Source of the DNA: Anabaena subtropica FACHB-260
GTDB taxonomy: Bacteria > Cyanobacteriota > Cyanobacteriia > Cyanobacteriales > Nostocaceae
Reading direction: 5' to 3'
Length of the DNA stretch: 64,000 bases
Assembly (NCBI RefSeq): GCF_014697105.1
Contig: NZ_JACJRF010000017.1
Coordinates: 1-64,000, forward strand
The notes under the pieces were generated by a model. That model was not told the DNA's origin, did no database searches, and was given only the letters and a program-made list of their open reading frames with translations. The position numbers were made by a program, and so were the translations under genes. This document shows positions 1-8,333 of the stretch, in pieces (the stretch's first letter is position 1; each line of letters starts with the position of its first letter).

Positions 1-251
1 GTTATGTTCATTGGTTTGAGGAGATAATGTTATGTTGACTATTTTAGGACTTTTGGAGTTAGTCTAACTAAGAATGTAAAGTTTTGTATCAGCTTTCAAC
101 ATTTCTGTTCTTGAACAAATTCTTCAGGATTTTTGCGGAGTGCTGAAAAAACTGTTTCTGGTAATTGAATTGCTACAGTTCGCATAAAATGACATATTAT
201 GGCTATTTTATATTTTTATTATAAAGCAATTTTGAATTAGCACAAAAATTA

Positions 252-334
252 TAACCCTGACTTCTTGAAGAAATCGAGGTTATGGAAAAGAGCGATCACC
301 TCTAGATTAGAGATGATAAACTGGAGGCGATCGC
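252..334. repeat. Two imperfect inverted repeats in a gene-free stretch
   Basis: Positions 1-398 hold no convincing gene. Within them, 252-282 forms an imperfect hairpin: 14-base arms matching at 11 positions around a 3-base loop. Positions 292-302 and 324-334 form a second inverted repeat (10 of 11 matching), whose right arm contains the HIP1 palindrome GCGATCGC. Hairpins like the first are common between genes in Nostocales. It may be a repeat or a terminator for the minus-strand gene that ends at 399, but it lacks a clear T run. Confidence 0.45.
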
Positions 335-398
335 TATCAACATAATGCGTACTCATTTACCTAGCTTACCTACTGAATTAAAAAACTTGTTAACCGCA

Positions 399-584
399 TT
401 ACAGACTACAAATCCAATTCCAAATATCTGATCCAATTTGGATAACAATACCAATTACTTCATATATTAACTGTATTAACCAAGCTGTATCATTGGCATC
501 AAGGGCTGTCTTCACTTGACTAGCAAAACGATCATCAGCGTCAATTCGTTGAGCTATGCGACGTTTAATTTCATTTTTATCCAT
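399..584 (-). CDS. Small hypothetical protein with hydrophobic C-terminus (61 aa)
   Basis: Family not recognised. The ATG at 584 is chosen over an earlier in-frame start at 605 because AAGGAG lies just upstream of it. The N-terminal half is charged and helical-looking (residues about 1-33, KNEIKRRIAQ then ADDRFASQV). The C-terminal half is strongly hydrophobic with aromatic residues (IGIVIQIGSDIWNWICSL), long enough for one membrane-interacting helix. The layout of charged leader and hydrophobic tail recalls small secreted or membrane-active peptides, but no cleavage motif, modification enzyme or transporter gene is nearby. It sits beside a truncated gene and a toxin-immunity pair, so it may belong to an accessory patch. 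Function unknown. Confidence 0.5.
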   Translation of the reverse strand: MDKNEIKRRIAQRIDADDRFASQVKTALDANDTAWLIQLIYEVIGIVIQIGSDIWNWICSL

Positions 585-678
585 AATTTCTCCTTGTATT
601 TTCATTTAATCTGAACACTCAAATAAATCAACCTGAACATCACTTATGAATTACTTAAGATCACATTCAAAGACAAAT

Positions 679-1233
679 CTACATTTTTGATAGATCAAAG
701 ATAACTTTATCTTTTTGAGCATCGTATGCCACTATATTTGAAAAATTGCGTGCTTTATCCCAAGAGACATGGTTCATATCCTTTGATATAAATTTACCAA
801 ATCTTAAACTTGCTTCACCACCGATTTTGTTGACGATAACGCTCATCAATTTGGCAAGATTATATCTAAAGCGAGAAGAGCAATAGATGACATCTGAGTT
901 TTCATAAAGACGTATAAAAATACCTTTATACCTGGGATAGGTATTTTGCAGCATATCTAGCGTGGATAAAGACATTACTCCAGAATAATAGACAAAGTAT
1001 TTGTCAGAAGTGAAATTCTCTAATTTCAAATCAAAGATGCCATCATGAAATGTTTTAGATACAAACTTATTTTTATATGGTGCTATCAGCGACTTTTTGA
1101 AATAAGCTGCTTTTGCATCTAAAAGTTTTTCTGTTTCTTCAGTGGCATCAAATATAACATCATGTCCTTTTTTATAGAGAATCCAAGGTTTTGGCGTAAT
1201 TAAATCCGCCTTGCTCAGATTATCTGACGAAAA
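679..1233 (-). pseudogene. 5'-truncated hypothetical gene remnant
   Basis: The reading frame is open from just after a stop codon at 1234-1236 down to 679, about 184 codons. No ATG, GTG or TTG occurs in the first 68 codons; the first usable start is a TTG at 1029, which would give 116 aa. The codons upstream of that TTG read as ordinary protein (for example KPWILYKKGHDVIFDATEE), so the gene probably lost its true 5' end instead of starting at 1029. The break lies about 45 bp from the start of the divergent HTH gene at 1282, which suggests a recombination junction. The family is not recognised. An intact short protein from the TTG remains possible. Confidence 0.5.
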
Positions 1234-1281
1234 TCAGGATTTATACTAGAATTACATCAGGAATTACAGAGGATTATACTG

Positions 1282-1773
1282 ATGACAGCCACCGATGAGC
1301 ATTTTGGCGAAGCAGCCAGTGAATGGGATTTAGAGACTTTATACACGGATTTAGCCTCTGCTAAGGGAAAGCGACTGACACCAGTGGAGAAGTTACATCT
1401 GCGGGGGTTGCTTTGTGGTCATAGTCCGGCGGAAATTGCGGAAAAGCTGAGTAAAAATGGTAAGGGTGTGGAAACTGATCTTTGTGCAACTGTGTATAAA
1501 TACGTTAAGGGTTTGGTTGATAAAAGTAATGGCAAGGTAGAAAATTGGCGAAATATTTCGGAATGGCTGGAAGAAGCCGGTTATAAAAGTTTGTCTTCTG
1601 CAAAAGTGCAGGGATTAGAGTTATTACCTGAAAAAAGTATAGTAAATATTACAAATATTAATATCGAAAAAAATCAAATAGTATTTTTAATTAACCTACG
1701 AATCCCAACTCAATTATCTTCAGATTTGCCAACAGAAAACTTAGGCGAAGATATTTTTAAAGGCTTACAATAG
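1282..1773 (+). CDS. Stand-alone HTH protein of the VMAP/NACHT-associated type (163 aa)
   Basis: Residues about 16-75 (LTPVEKLHLRGLLCGHSP, AEIAEKLSKN, then a helix ending VYKYVKGL) resemble the N-terminal helix-turn-helix domain found on large cyanobacterial conflict proteins (vWA-MoxR-associated, NACHT, CHAT and TIR proteins). Here the domain is followed only by about 60 residues of beta-rich sequence (IVNITNINIEK, QIVFLINLRI) and then the stop, with no ATPase or effector. AGAGG lies 9 nt before the ATG and TATACT at 1243-1248 could be a -10 box. It could be an adaptor, a regulator or a fragment of a larger system protein. Family assignment is from memory of the motif and is moderate. Confidence 0.6.
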   Translation: MTATDEHFGEAASEWDLETLYTDLASAKGKRLTPVEKLHLRGLLCGHSPAEIAEKLSKNGKGVETDLCATVYKYVKGLVDKSNGKVENWRNISEWLEEAGYKSLSSAKVQGLELLPEKSIVNITNINIEKNQIVFLINLRIPTQLSSDLPTENLGEDIFKGLQ

Positions 1774-1822
1774 CTTGCTTGGGTTTTAACCAGATCGCCG
1801 ATGTTAGGAGACGTACTCATTG

Positions 1823-2197
1823 TTAAATGCTTGAATAATCTGGATTGCTTTTGGTAGTTAATTCTAAATTTGCAGTGTTTGTTACTCCATGAAGGAATTG
1901 TTCAAATAGTTGAAAAAATTTATAAAAAGCATCTTTTTCATCAGTAGAATTTGCGAGGATAATACTATCCCAACTTTGACTGGTATTAATATTAAATTTA
2001 TTCTGTACCCATTCTTGAAAATTATCAAAATTTTTTTCTTGTTTTGTACGCGGTAATCCTAATTCCATTCTCGCTTGACTATAACCGACCAATAACATAT
2101 TTAATCTAGTAATAGAACATTGTCCTATATACATTCCTGGTCTTTGCTTAATTCTTTCTAATAAATGATAAAGATATTCATTTTTTACGTCTAACAT
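1823..2197 (-). CDS. Probable immunity protein partner of the upstream papain-fold toxin
   Basis: Small acidic protein (124 aa from the ATG at 2197; a TTG at 2215 would overlap the toxin stop by 4 bp). It carries RPGMYIG near the N-terminus and FQEWVQNKFNI...SWDSIIL...DEKDAFYKFFQLFEQF in the middle, a pattern I associate with immunity-type proteins encoded after polymorphic toxin domains. It follows the toxin gene on the same strand with almost no gap, as toxin-immunity pairs do. The RPGMYIG stretch also resembles a GyrB motif, but no ATPase domain is present. The immunity role is inferred from context and partial similarity. Confidence 0.55.
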   Translation of the reverse strand: MLDVKNEYLYHLLERIKQRPGMYIGQCSITRLNMLLVGYSQARMELGLPRTKQEKNFDNFQEWVQNKFNINTSQSWDSIILANSTDEKDAFYKFFQLFEQFLHGVTNTANLELTTKSNPDYSSI

Positions 2198-2211
2198 ATC
2201 TCTCAATATCC

Positions 2212-2595
2212 TCAAAATTCAATTTCTGTAATTTGAAATTGCTGACCAAAATGTACTAAGCCCTGAAACAAGAGATTTGCCATCCATTCATCTCTGGAAA
2301 TTCCTGCGGGGTGGTGATTATCAAAAACTGTTTCTATACCATTAATAATAACGGCAATACCTTGATGACGACCATTAGTAGAGATAGCTTCTTCAGGAAA
2401 TGCTTCATCATAAATAAAGCTGTTTGCTCCTGTGGATGCTCCTGTGTATAACTTAATCAGCTTGCCAGAGATTCTTTCGGAAATTAAGTAGTCTTTAATG
2501 ACTTGACTACATTCTACACATTGAAAGTTGTCATAGCTGCTGGCAATAGTATAAATTTGACGCAGTTGTTCGGGATTAAGAGAAATGAAATGCAA
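2212..2595 (-). CDS. Papain-fold toxin domain protein (127 aa)
   Basis: The protein looks like a bare papain-fold toxin domain of polymorphic toxin systems: C26/C29 in FQCVECSQVIKDYL, H77 in NGRHQGIAV and D92/N93 in TVFDNHHP give the Cys-His-Asp/Asn order of a papain-like active site (which Cys is catalytic is not certain). No secretion leader, RHS repeats or PAAR domain is fused to it. The only canonical start in frame is TTG at 2595, since a TAA lies about 10 codons upstream; a weak GGAG sits too close to it. The downstream gene is a probable immunity partner. It could act as an orphan toxin module, a toxin-antitoxin-like addiction pair, or a leftover cassette. Confidence 0.65.
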   Translation of the reverse strand: MHFISLNPEQLRQIYTIASSYDNFQCVECSQVIKDYLISERISGKLIKLYTGASTGANSFIYDEAFPEEAISTNGRHQGIAVIINGIETVFDNHHPAGISRDEWMANLLFQGLVHFGQQFQITEIEF

Positions 2596-2680
2596 CTCCA
2601 GTAAAAATGCAATATTGGCATTTTAATACACATTCCGCATCCAATCATTTTACAAGTCTAGATTCAGACGAAAATAGTCA

Positions 2681-2722
2681 TAGGTAATAGGAAAAACCCT
2701 ATTACCCATTAACTATTACCTA
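2681..2722 (-). terminator. Stem-loop at the 3' end of nifJ
   Basis: TAGGTAATAG (2681-2690) and CTATTACCTA (2713-2722) are perfect 10-base inverted repeats. The upstream arm overlaps the nifJ stop codon, and the loop is made of ATTACCC-type heptamers. There is no long T run, so it may be a repeat that doubles as an mRNA 3' end. Confidence 0.45.
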
Positions 2723-5700
2723 TTCGCCAAATATTGATACATTTGCCAACGTGCATCAACTTCTGCTTGCGCTTGTGCTAGCAATTGTTTAGCTAACTCT
2801 GGTTTACTTTTCGTCAGCATTTTGAAGCGATTTTCTTGATACATTGATTGCTCTACCGATTGAGTAGGCGATCGCATATCTAACTGTAAGGGATTTTTGC
2901 CCTGTTCTCGCAACAATGGATTATGACGATATAACAACCAGCGTCCCGATTCTACCAGAGCTTTTTGATGGTTCATGCCCGTAGTCATGTTGATACCGTG
3001 GGCGATGCAATGGCTGTAGGCAATAATTATTGATGGGCCGTCAAAGGCTTCTGCTTCTAAAAATGCTTTGAGGGTTTGGTCATCTTTCGCACCCATCGCT
3101 ACACTCGCTACATACACATTACCGTAATTCATGACCATTAAACCCATGTCTTTCTTGGGTGCTGGCTTACCACTGGCGGCGAACTTGGCTACGGCTGCTT
3201 TAGGGGTGGCTTTGGAAGATTGACCCCCGGTGTTAGAATACACTTCTGTATCCATCACCAAAATATTTACATTGCGACCACTGGCTATCACATGGTCGAT
3301 ACCACCAAAGTCAATATCATAAGCCCAACCATCACCGCCAATAATCCAGACGCTTTTTTTCACTAGATAATCAGCCAGCGATTTGAGATTTTGGATTTTG
3401 GATTTGAGATTGGGGTCAAAGGTAGAAATTTTATCTAACTGTTGCTTTAACAGCTCAATCCTTTGTCGTTGTTCCCAGATATCAAATTCTGTTTTTTGTT
3501 GTGCTTTGAGAATAGACTCGACAAGGTTCTCACCCACTTCTGTGCTGAATTGTTGGAGTAGTTCCGCCGCAAACTCAGCTTGCTTATCTAAAGATAGACG
3601 GTAGCCAAAACCAAACTCGGCGTTATCCTCAAATAGGCTATTAGACCAAGCCGGGCCTCGTCCGGCGGCGTTTTTTGTCCAGGGTGTGGTGGGGAGGTTT
3701 CCGCCGTAAATGGAAGAACAACCAGTGGCGTTAGCAATAACTGCGCGATCGCCAAATAGTTGTGTTAATAGTTTTAAATAGGGTGTCTCTCCACAACCAG
3801 CACAAGCACCGGAAAATTCAAATAAGGGTTCTTGCAATTGTTGTTGGCGAATCTGATTGACTTTTAATTGTCGTCGGTCAGGATTAGGCAAACTCAAGAA
3901 GAAATCCCAATTTTCCCTTTCCTGTTCCCGCAAAGGTAGCTGCTGTGCCATGTTAATGGCTTTGCGTGACGGCTCAGATTTATTTTTGGCTGGGCAGACA
4001 TTTACACAAATGGCGCAGCCTGTACAGTCTTCTGGGGCTACTTGGATAGTAAATTTTTGGTTTGCAAAGTCTTTATCTTTAGCATCCACCGACTTAAAAG
4101 TAAGGGGTGCATTCTGCAATTCACCAGGCTGATAAACCTTAGCGCGAATCGCACCGTGGGGACAAACCATCACACACTTACTACACTGTACGCAAACATC
4201 TCTATCCCATACAGGTATTTCTTGAGCAACGTTCCGCTTTTCCCATTTGGCTGTGCCTGTGGGAAATGTCCCATCAGGTGGTAGTGTACTTACAGGTAAG
4301 TCATCACCTTGCCACACCATGATTTTTCCCAGAACGTCCCGTACAAACTTGGGGGCGCTGGTGGGGAAGGGACTCTGGTTAGATAGGAATGCTTCCTCAT
4401 CTATCCATTTCCCTTTTTCCTCAATTGGGATTGTTGCCTCATGTAAATTTTCTAGGGTCTGGTCTACCGCCTGTAAGTTCATGCGGACAACTTCCGCCCC
4501 TTTCTTACCATAAGTCTTTTCTATTGCTTGTTTTATTTTGGCGATCGCTTGCTCTTCTGGCAAGACCCCCGCTAAAGCAAAGAAACACACCTGCATAATG
4601 GTGTTGATGCGTCCACCCATCCCACTATCACGGGCTACTTGATTGGCGTTGATGATATAAAGTTTGAGTTGCTTATCCAGAATTTGCTGCTGTACTTTCA
4701 GGGGTAAATTTTCCCAAACAGTATCCACATTGTATGGACTATTTAAAAGTATAGTTGCCCCGTGAGCAGCTGCTTTTAAAACTTCGATGCGTTCCAAAAA
4801 TCCCCAGTGATGACAACCAATAAAGTTCGCTTGGTCAATCAAGTAAGTAGAACGTATGGGTTGAGAACCGAAGCGCAGGTGAGAAACTGTCATTGAGCCG
4901 GATTTTTTGGAGTCGTAAACAAAGTAGCCCTGGGCGTAATTGTCCGTTCCTTCCCCAATAATCTTGATTGAATTTTTATTAGCCCCCACTGTACCATCAG
5001 CACCCAAACCGTAGAACATCGCCCGGACAACGTTATCCGGTTCGGTGGAGAAATTGGGGTCAAATTCTAAGGATGTATGCGTTACATCATCATTAATCCC
5101 GATAGTAAAGTGATTTTTCGGCGTAGTTTGAGCCAAGTTATCAAACACAGCCTTCACCATCGCCGGGGTAAATTCCTTCGATGAAAGCCCATAACGACCA
5201 CCAACAACCGATTTTAAATTTGGGATTTGGGATTTTGGATTGGCTTCATGAATGGCTGTGACTACATCTTGATACAAAGGTTCTCCCGCGCTTCCTGGTT
5301 CTTTGGTGCGGTCGAGGACAGCGATCGCCTGTACACTATGAGGTAAAGCCTGGACAAATCTCTCTACATCCAAGGGGCGAAACAGTCGGACTTTGAGAAC
5401 GCCTACCTTTTCACCACGGGCGTTGAGGTAATCTACTGTTTCATGTACAGTCTCACAACCGGAACCCATGAGAATAATTACGCGATCGGCATCACTCGCG
5501 CCGTGGTATTCATAGATTTGGTAATATCTCCCCGTGCGTTCTCCGAATTTATCCATGATATTTTGGACAACTTCAGGACAAGCGTTGTAGTAAGGGTTTG
5601 CACCTTCACGGGCTTGGAAGAAGACATCAGGGTTTTGGGCTGTACCCCGCAATAAGGGACGGTCTGGGGTGAGGGCGCGGCTACGGTGAGCAAATATTTT

Positions 5701-6294
5701 ATCTTCATTGATGAGCGATCGCACATCATTATCTGATAAAAGTTCCACCTTCTGCACTTCATGGGAGGTACGGAAACCATCGAAGAAATGCAAAAATGAA
5801 ACTCGTGTTTCTAAAGTTGCTGCATGAGCTATGAGGGCAAAATCGTGACTCTCCTGCACCGAAGCCGAACACAGCATGGCAAACCCAGTACCACGCGCCG
5901 CCATGACATCACTATGGTCGCCAAAAATAGACAGGGCGTGGGTAGCCAAGGAACGAGCTGCAACGTGAACCACCATGCTAGTTAGTTCACCCCCAATTTT
6001 GTAGAGATTGGGAATCATTAACAAAAGCCCTTGAGAAGCAGTGAAAGTTGTACTTAGGGAACCCGTTTGCAAAGCCCCATGCACCGCACCAGCCGCACCC
6101 CCTTCACTCTGCATCTGTACCACACTGGGAACTGTACCCCAGAGGTTGGGACGACCTTCCGCAGCCCAAGCATCAGCCCATTCCCCCATCGCTGAAGAGG
6201 GGGTGATGGGATAGATAGCAATTACTTCATTTAATTTATAAGCAACACGGGCGACAGCCTCATTCCCGTCGATAGTTGCAAAGGTTTGGCTCAT
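2716..6294 (-). CDS. nifJ: Pyruvate:ferredoxin (flavodoxin) oxidoreductase NifJ
   Basis: A 1192-residue single-chain PFOR that converts pyruvate and CoA to acetyl-CoA and CO2 while reducing ferredoxin or flavodoxin, useful under anaerobic conditions and for nitrogenase in heterocysts. Visible parts are: YPITPSS at residues 28-34 (domain I); two 4Fe-4S ferredoxin motifs, CVQCSKCVMVCP from 701 and CTGCAICVNVCP from 757; cysteines C831 and C834 of the proximal cluster (CAGCGETPY); and the thiamine-diphosphate region GGDGWAYDIDFGG near 985 with NTGGQSSKAT near 1017. Length matches the family. Two 35-bp heptamer arrays lie inside the coding sequence, in frame, and read as NPKSQIPNLKS and NLKSKIQNLKS, apparently tolerated surface insertions. 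The 368 bp upstream to 6662 show no clear regulatory site. Confidence 0.96.
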   Translation of the reverse strand: MSQTFATIDGNEAVARVAYKLNEVIAIYPITPSSAMGEWADAWAAEGRPNLWGTVPSVVQMQSEGGAAGAVHGALQTGSLSTTFTASQGLLLMIPNLYKIGGELTSMVVHVAARSLATHALSIFGDHSDVMAARGTGFAMLCSASVQESHDFALIAHAATLETRVSFLHFFDGFRTSHEVQKVELLSDNDVRSLINEDKIFAHRSRALTPDRPLLRGTAQNPDVFFQAREGANPYYNACPEVVQNIMDKFGERTGRYYQIYEYHGASDADRVIILMGSGCETVHETVDYLNARGEKVGVLKVRLFRPLDVERFVQALPHSVQAIAVLDRTKEPGSAGEPLYQDVVTAIHEANPKSQIPNLKSVVGGRYGLSSKEFTPAMVKAVFDNLAQTTPKNHFTIGINDDVTHTSLEFDPNFSTEPDNVVRAMFYGLGADGTVGANKNSIKIIGEGTDNYAQGYFVYDSKKSGSMTVSHLRFGSQPIRSTYLIDQANFIGCHHWGFLERIEVLKAAAHGATILLNSPYNVDTVWENLPLKVQQQILDKQLKLYIINANQVARDSGMGGRINTIMQVCFFALAGVLPEEQAIAKIKQAIEKTYGKKGAEVVRMNLQAVDQTLENLHEATIPIEEKGKWIDEEAFLSNQSPFPTSAPKFVRDVLGKIMVWQGDDLPVSTLPPDGTFPTGTAKWEKRNVAQEIPVWDRDVCVQCSKCVMVCPHGAIRAKVYQPGELQNAPLTFKSVDAKDKDFANQKFTIQVAPEDCTGCAICVNVCPAKNKSEPSRKAINMAQQLPLREQERENWDFFLSLPNPDRRQLKVNQIRQQQLQEPLFEFSGACAGCGETPYLKLLTQLFGDRAVIANATGCSSIYGGNLPTTPWTKNAAGRGPAWSNSLFEDNAEFGFGYRLSLDKQAEFAAELLQQFSTEVGENLVESILKAQQKTEFDIWEQRQRIELLKQQLDKISTFDPNLKSKIQNLKSLADYLVKKSVWIIGGDGWAYDIDFGGIDHVIASGRNVNILVMDTEVYSNTGGQSSKATPKAAVAKFAASGKPAPKKDMGLMVMNYGNVYVASVAMGAKDDQTLKAFLEAEAFDGPSIIIAYSHCIAHGINMTTGMNHQKALVESGRWLLYRHNPLLREQGKNPLQLDMRSPTQSVEQSMYQENRFKMLTKSKPELAKQLLAQAQAEVDARWQMYQYLANR
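3380..3414. repeat. Five-unit heptamer array inside nifJ
   Basis: Five consecutive 7-mers (GATTTGA, GATTTTG, GATTTTG, GATTTGA, GATTGGG) lie within the nifJ reading frame and encode part of NLKSKIQNLKS. The same heptamer family occurs between genes at 37.8 kb, 11.6 kb and 39.1 kb. Confidence 0.85.
5210..5244. repeat. Second five-unit heptamer array inside nifJ
   Basis: Five consecutive 7-mers (GATTTTA, AATTTGG, GATTTGG, GATTTTG, GATTGGC), again in frame, encode NPKSQIPNLKS. It has the same length (35 bp) and family as the array at 3380. Confidence 0.85.
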
Positions 6295-6662
6295 AATCTG
6301 ATTGTTGTCCTAGTCTCTAAACTGCAAATGTGGAGACGGAAGAATTAGAAATAGCCAAAGCCAAGAAGTTATACTAATTCAAAATTCAAAATACCCTGTG
6401 GGTAGGTTGACACCTGCGTAGCAAAGCGCTACAAACTTAAGAAAGTTAGATTTCATCTGTTACTTTATTTTTATAAAAACGAGTGTTTATTGGCGGCTAA
6501 GGGCTGATTCGACTTTCTACAAATACTCCATAGGTTAGTATCTCATCCGCAATACTTCGTATATGTGCAATCCATTAAGAATGTACTCTATTGGTCAATT
6601 TATTTAATGATGAGCTTTGGAGATGATTTTTCTGTATTTGTGGGGTAGAGGTGCGGGAATGG
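6295..6662. other. Gene-free stretch upstream of nifJ
   Basis: This 368-bp stretch separates nifJ from the DUF202 gene and should contain the nifJ promoter. I see no convincing -10/-35 pair, no GTA-N8-TAC (NtcA-type) site and no open frame worth calling. A short palindrome, GTAGCAAAGCGCTAC, lies near 6417-6431. Confidence 0.4.
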
Positions 6663-7103
6663 TTAACGCAGTTTTTGGGATTGAGGCTGCTTGAAAATAG
6701 AAGATGGTCGCGGTATTGATTGATCCCGTAACAAGAGTAAAGGAATACTTAAAAACCCTAAAATCATCACGACTCCAGTCATCAACCACACTGCAAATCG
6801 ATTGGGTCGATAGTCGCCTCGTTCTATTTGCCAAAACACCTGATTATAACGCCACGCCGCGAGAGCGATCGCTAAAATACCAAAAAGTACTAAAGTAATC
6901 CCTAAGTTCTCGGAGTTAAAGATGGGATTGACAGAAGTTTCTCTTTGAGTAATCGCTGTATCAAGCTGACGCAAAAATAGCCCAAATCTAGCAATAGCAA
7001 AACCAAAACCAATTAATGCTATGGAAGTACGTAACCAAGCTAAAAAAGTACGCTCATTTGCTTGATGTTCTCGTTGACGGTCTATCTTCGGCAGCTTATT
7101 CAT
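6663..7103 (-). CDS. DUF202 family membrane protein (YidH-like)
   Basis: From the ATG at 7103 the protein is 146 aa and begins MNKLPKIDRQREHQANERTF; the ERTFLAWLRTSIALIGFGFA block is the hallmark of DUF202. Three hydrophobic segments are visible: about residues 25-45, 73-95 and 110-132. An earlier in-frame start at 7169 would add 22 hydrophobic residues, but family members begin close to the ERTFLAW motif, so the later start is preferred. DUF202 proteins are small inner-membrane proteins of unknown function. No operon partner is evident; the next gene upstream is about 180 bp away. Confidence 0.8.
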   Translation of the reverse strand: MNKLPKIDRQREHQANERTFLAWLRTSIALIGFGFAIARFGLFLRQLDTAITQRETSVNPIFNSENLGITLVLFGILAIALAAWRYNQVFWQIERGDYRPNRFAVWLMTGVVMILGFLSIPLLLLRDQSIPRPSSIFKQPQSQKLR

Positions 7104-7282
7104 GATTAATCTGCTTGTGACTTGAATCAAGAGGAACACGAAAAATAAAATATTACCAGTAAACAGCAATTTTTGCTACCATTCACTAGTCATAATTATC
7201 ATTTAAGGTCATTCAGGAGTTATCATCTAACTCTCTAAGTTTTTCTCCTACAACTTGAGTTCGATCAACCCCTACTCACTCT

Positions 7283-8002
7283 TTATTGCTGAAATCTTTT
7301 CCTTTCCGTCCCAACAATATTGATATGTATGTCTGTTACAAAAGACTTGATATATAAAAGTATGCCATGTATGAAAATAGTCAAACCAATAATTTCCAAA
7401 CATTCTTCAATAGTGGTGATTACTTCTGCAATAAATAATTTTTGATTATATATATTAGGGAAATAATATACACCCAAGAACTCAATAACAACTCCACCAA
7501 TAACAAAGAACGCAAAGGCTAAAACAAATAAAGTTTTAATTTTTTTGGGTAGATGCAATAAAAACTTAAAATAAATTAATGCAAAAACTAATGCTAAAGA
7601 AATATTTAAAATATCCCAATTTTGCCCAGGTGCAGATTGTGCCGTTTGATTTAATATGCCGTTAACTTTTTCATGAATTTCTAACAATTCATCAAAAGAT
7701 AAATACATAAAAATAATTGCTAAACCATGCCAGTAAGGAACATAACGGTTTCTTTCTTTTTGCTTTGCTAAGGCGACCAATTCTAACAAGATAGAACAAA
7801 ATATTAATATAAACCCTGTAAATAGAGTGGGAATATTACGCTCCTCATCTAAGTCGAACATTCTGACTACACCTGAAAACTGTTCTCCATTCACAAAGTA
7901 TGCGTAAAACTGACCTGAAAGGCTGGCAAGACCAATACCTAATGTAATGAAGACAAGTAATCGAGTTATTTGGTTTGGAGAAATTTTAAAGTCCACTCTC
8001 AT
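7283..8002 (-). CDS. Conserved multi-pass membrane protein, function unknown
   Basis: 239 aa with about six hydrophobic segments (around residues 13-35, 58-77, 90-106, 132-150, 157-178 and 193-213). The loops contain acidic and histidine residues near membrane faces: LSFDELLEIHEKVNG near 100-115 and TTIEECLEIIGL near 195-206. This pattern is seen in uncharacterised cyanobacterial membrane proteins and could bind metal, but no named family is certain. It is transcribed alone, with an AT-rich leader of about 330 bp shared with the ccdA region. Confidence 0.7.
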   Translation of the reverse strand: MRVDFKISPNQITRLLVFITLGIGLASLSGQFYAYFVNGEQFSGVVRMFDLDEERNIPTLFTGFILIFCSILLELVALAKQKERNRYVPYWHGLAIIFMYLSFDELLEIHEKVNGILNQTAQSAPGQNWDILNISLALVFALIYFKFLLHLPKKIKTLFVLAFAFFVIGGVVIEFLGVYYFPNIYNQKLFIAEVITTIEECLEIIGLTIFIHGILLYIKSFVTDIHINIVGTERKRFQQ

Positions 8003-8213
8003 CCACCTCTTTTTCCATTCTTACAGGTAAAAAAAATACTCAGTAATTACGGTATTTTTGTAAAAAACTTTAAATCTGTGATCTTTTAACCTAAGATTAC
8101 TTTTTCTTAATTTCTTCTTAAATAAGATATATAACAAAGTAGAAATTTTATCAACCCAGAGAAAAAATAACGGTAAATCTCTCTAGTGACATGACAGCCC
8201 CAAGGAGAAGTTG

Positions 8214-8288
8214 ATGATATTCACACAAGTACTGCTTAAGCTTCTGGATATCGGTAAATCATTCGCCCAACGCAGAAGCCAAAAGTAA
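8214..8288 (+). CDS. Possible 24-residue small protein or leader peptide ahead of ccdA
   Basis: An ATG at 8214 is preceded at good distance by AAGGAGA and opens a 24-codon frame ending at TAA 8286-8288. The product is basic and amphipathic (MIFTQVLLKLLDIG, then KSFAQRRSQK). It ends 45 nt before the ccdA start, which itself lacks a clear ribosome binding site, so translation of the small frame could influence ccdA. It is too short to judge by composition; the strong Shine-Dalgarno is the only direct support. The rest of 8003-8333 shows nothing else. Confidence 0.35.
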   Translation: MIFTQVLLKLLDIGKSFAQRRSQK

Positions 8289-8333
8289 GCTAGAATGCAA
8301 GTATATTAAGCATTCCACGCTCAGTAATCATCC

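Noticed and set aside
345-431. 28-codon plus-strand frame ending at 431
   Set aside because: No clear ribosome site, and overlaps the better-supported minus-strand peptide gene.
3857-4598. Several overlapping plus-strand frames opposite nifJ
   Set aside because: All are shadows of the conserved nifJ gene, with no family-like sequence or ribosome site.
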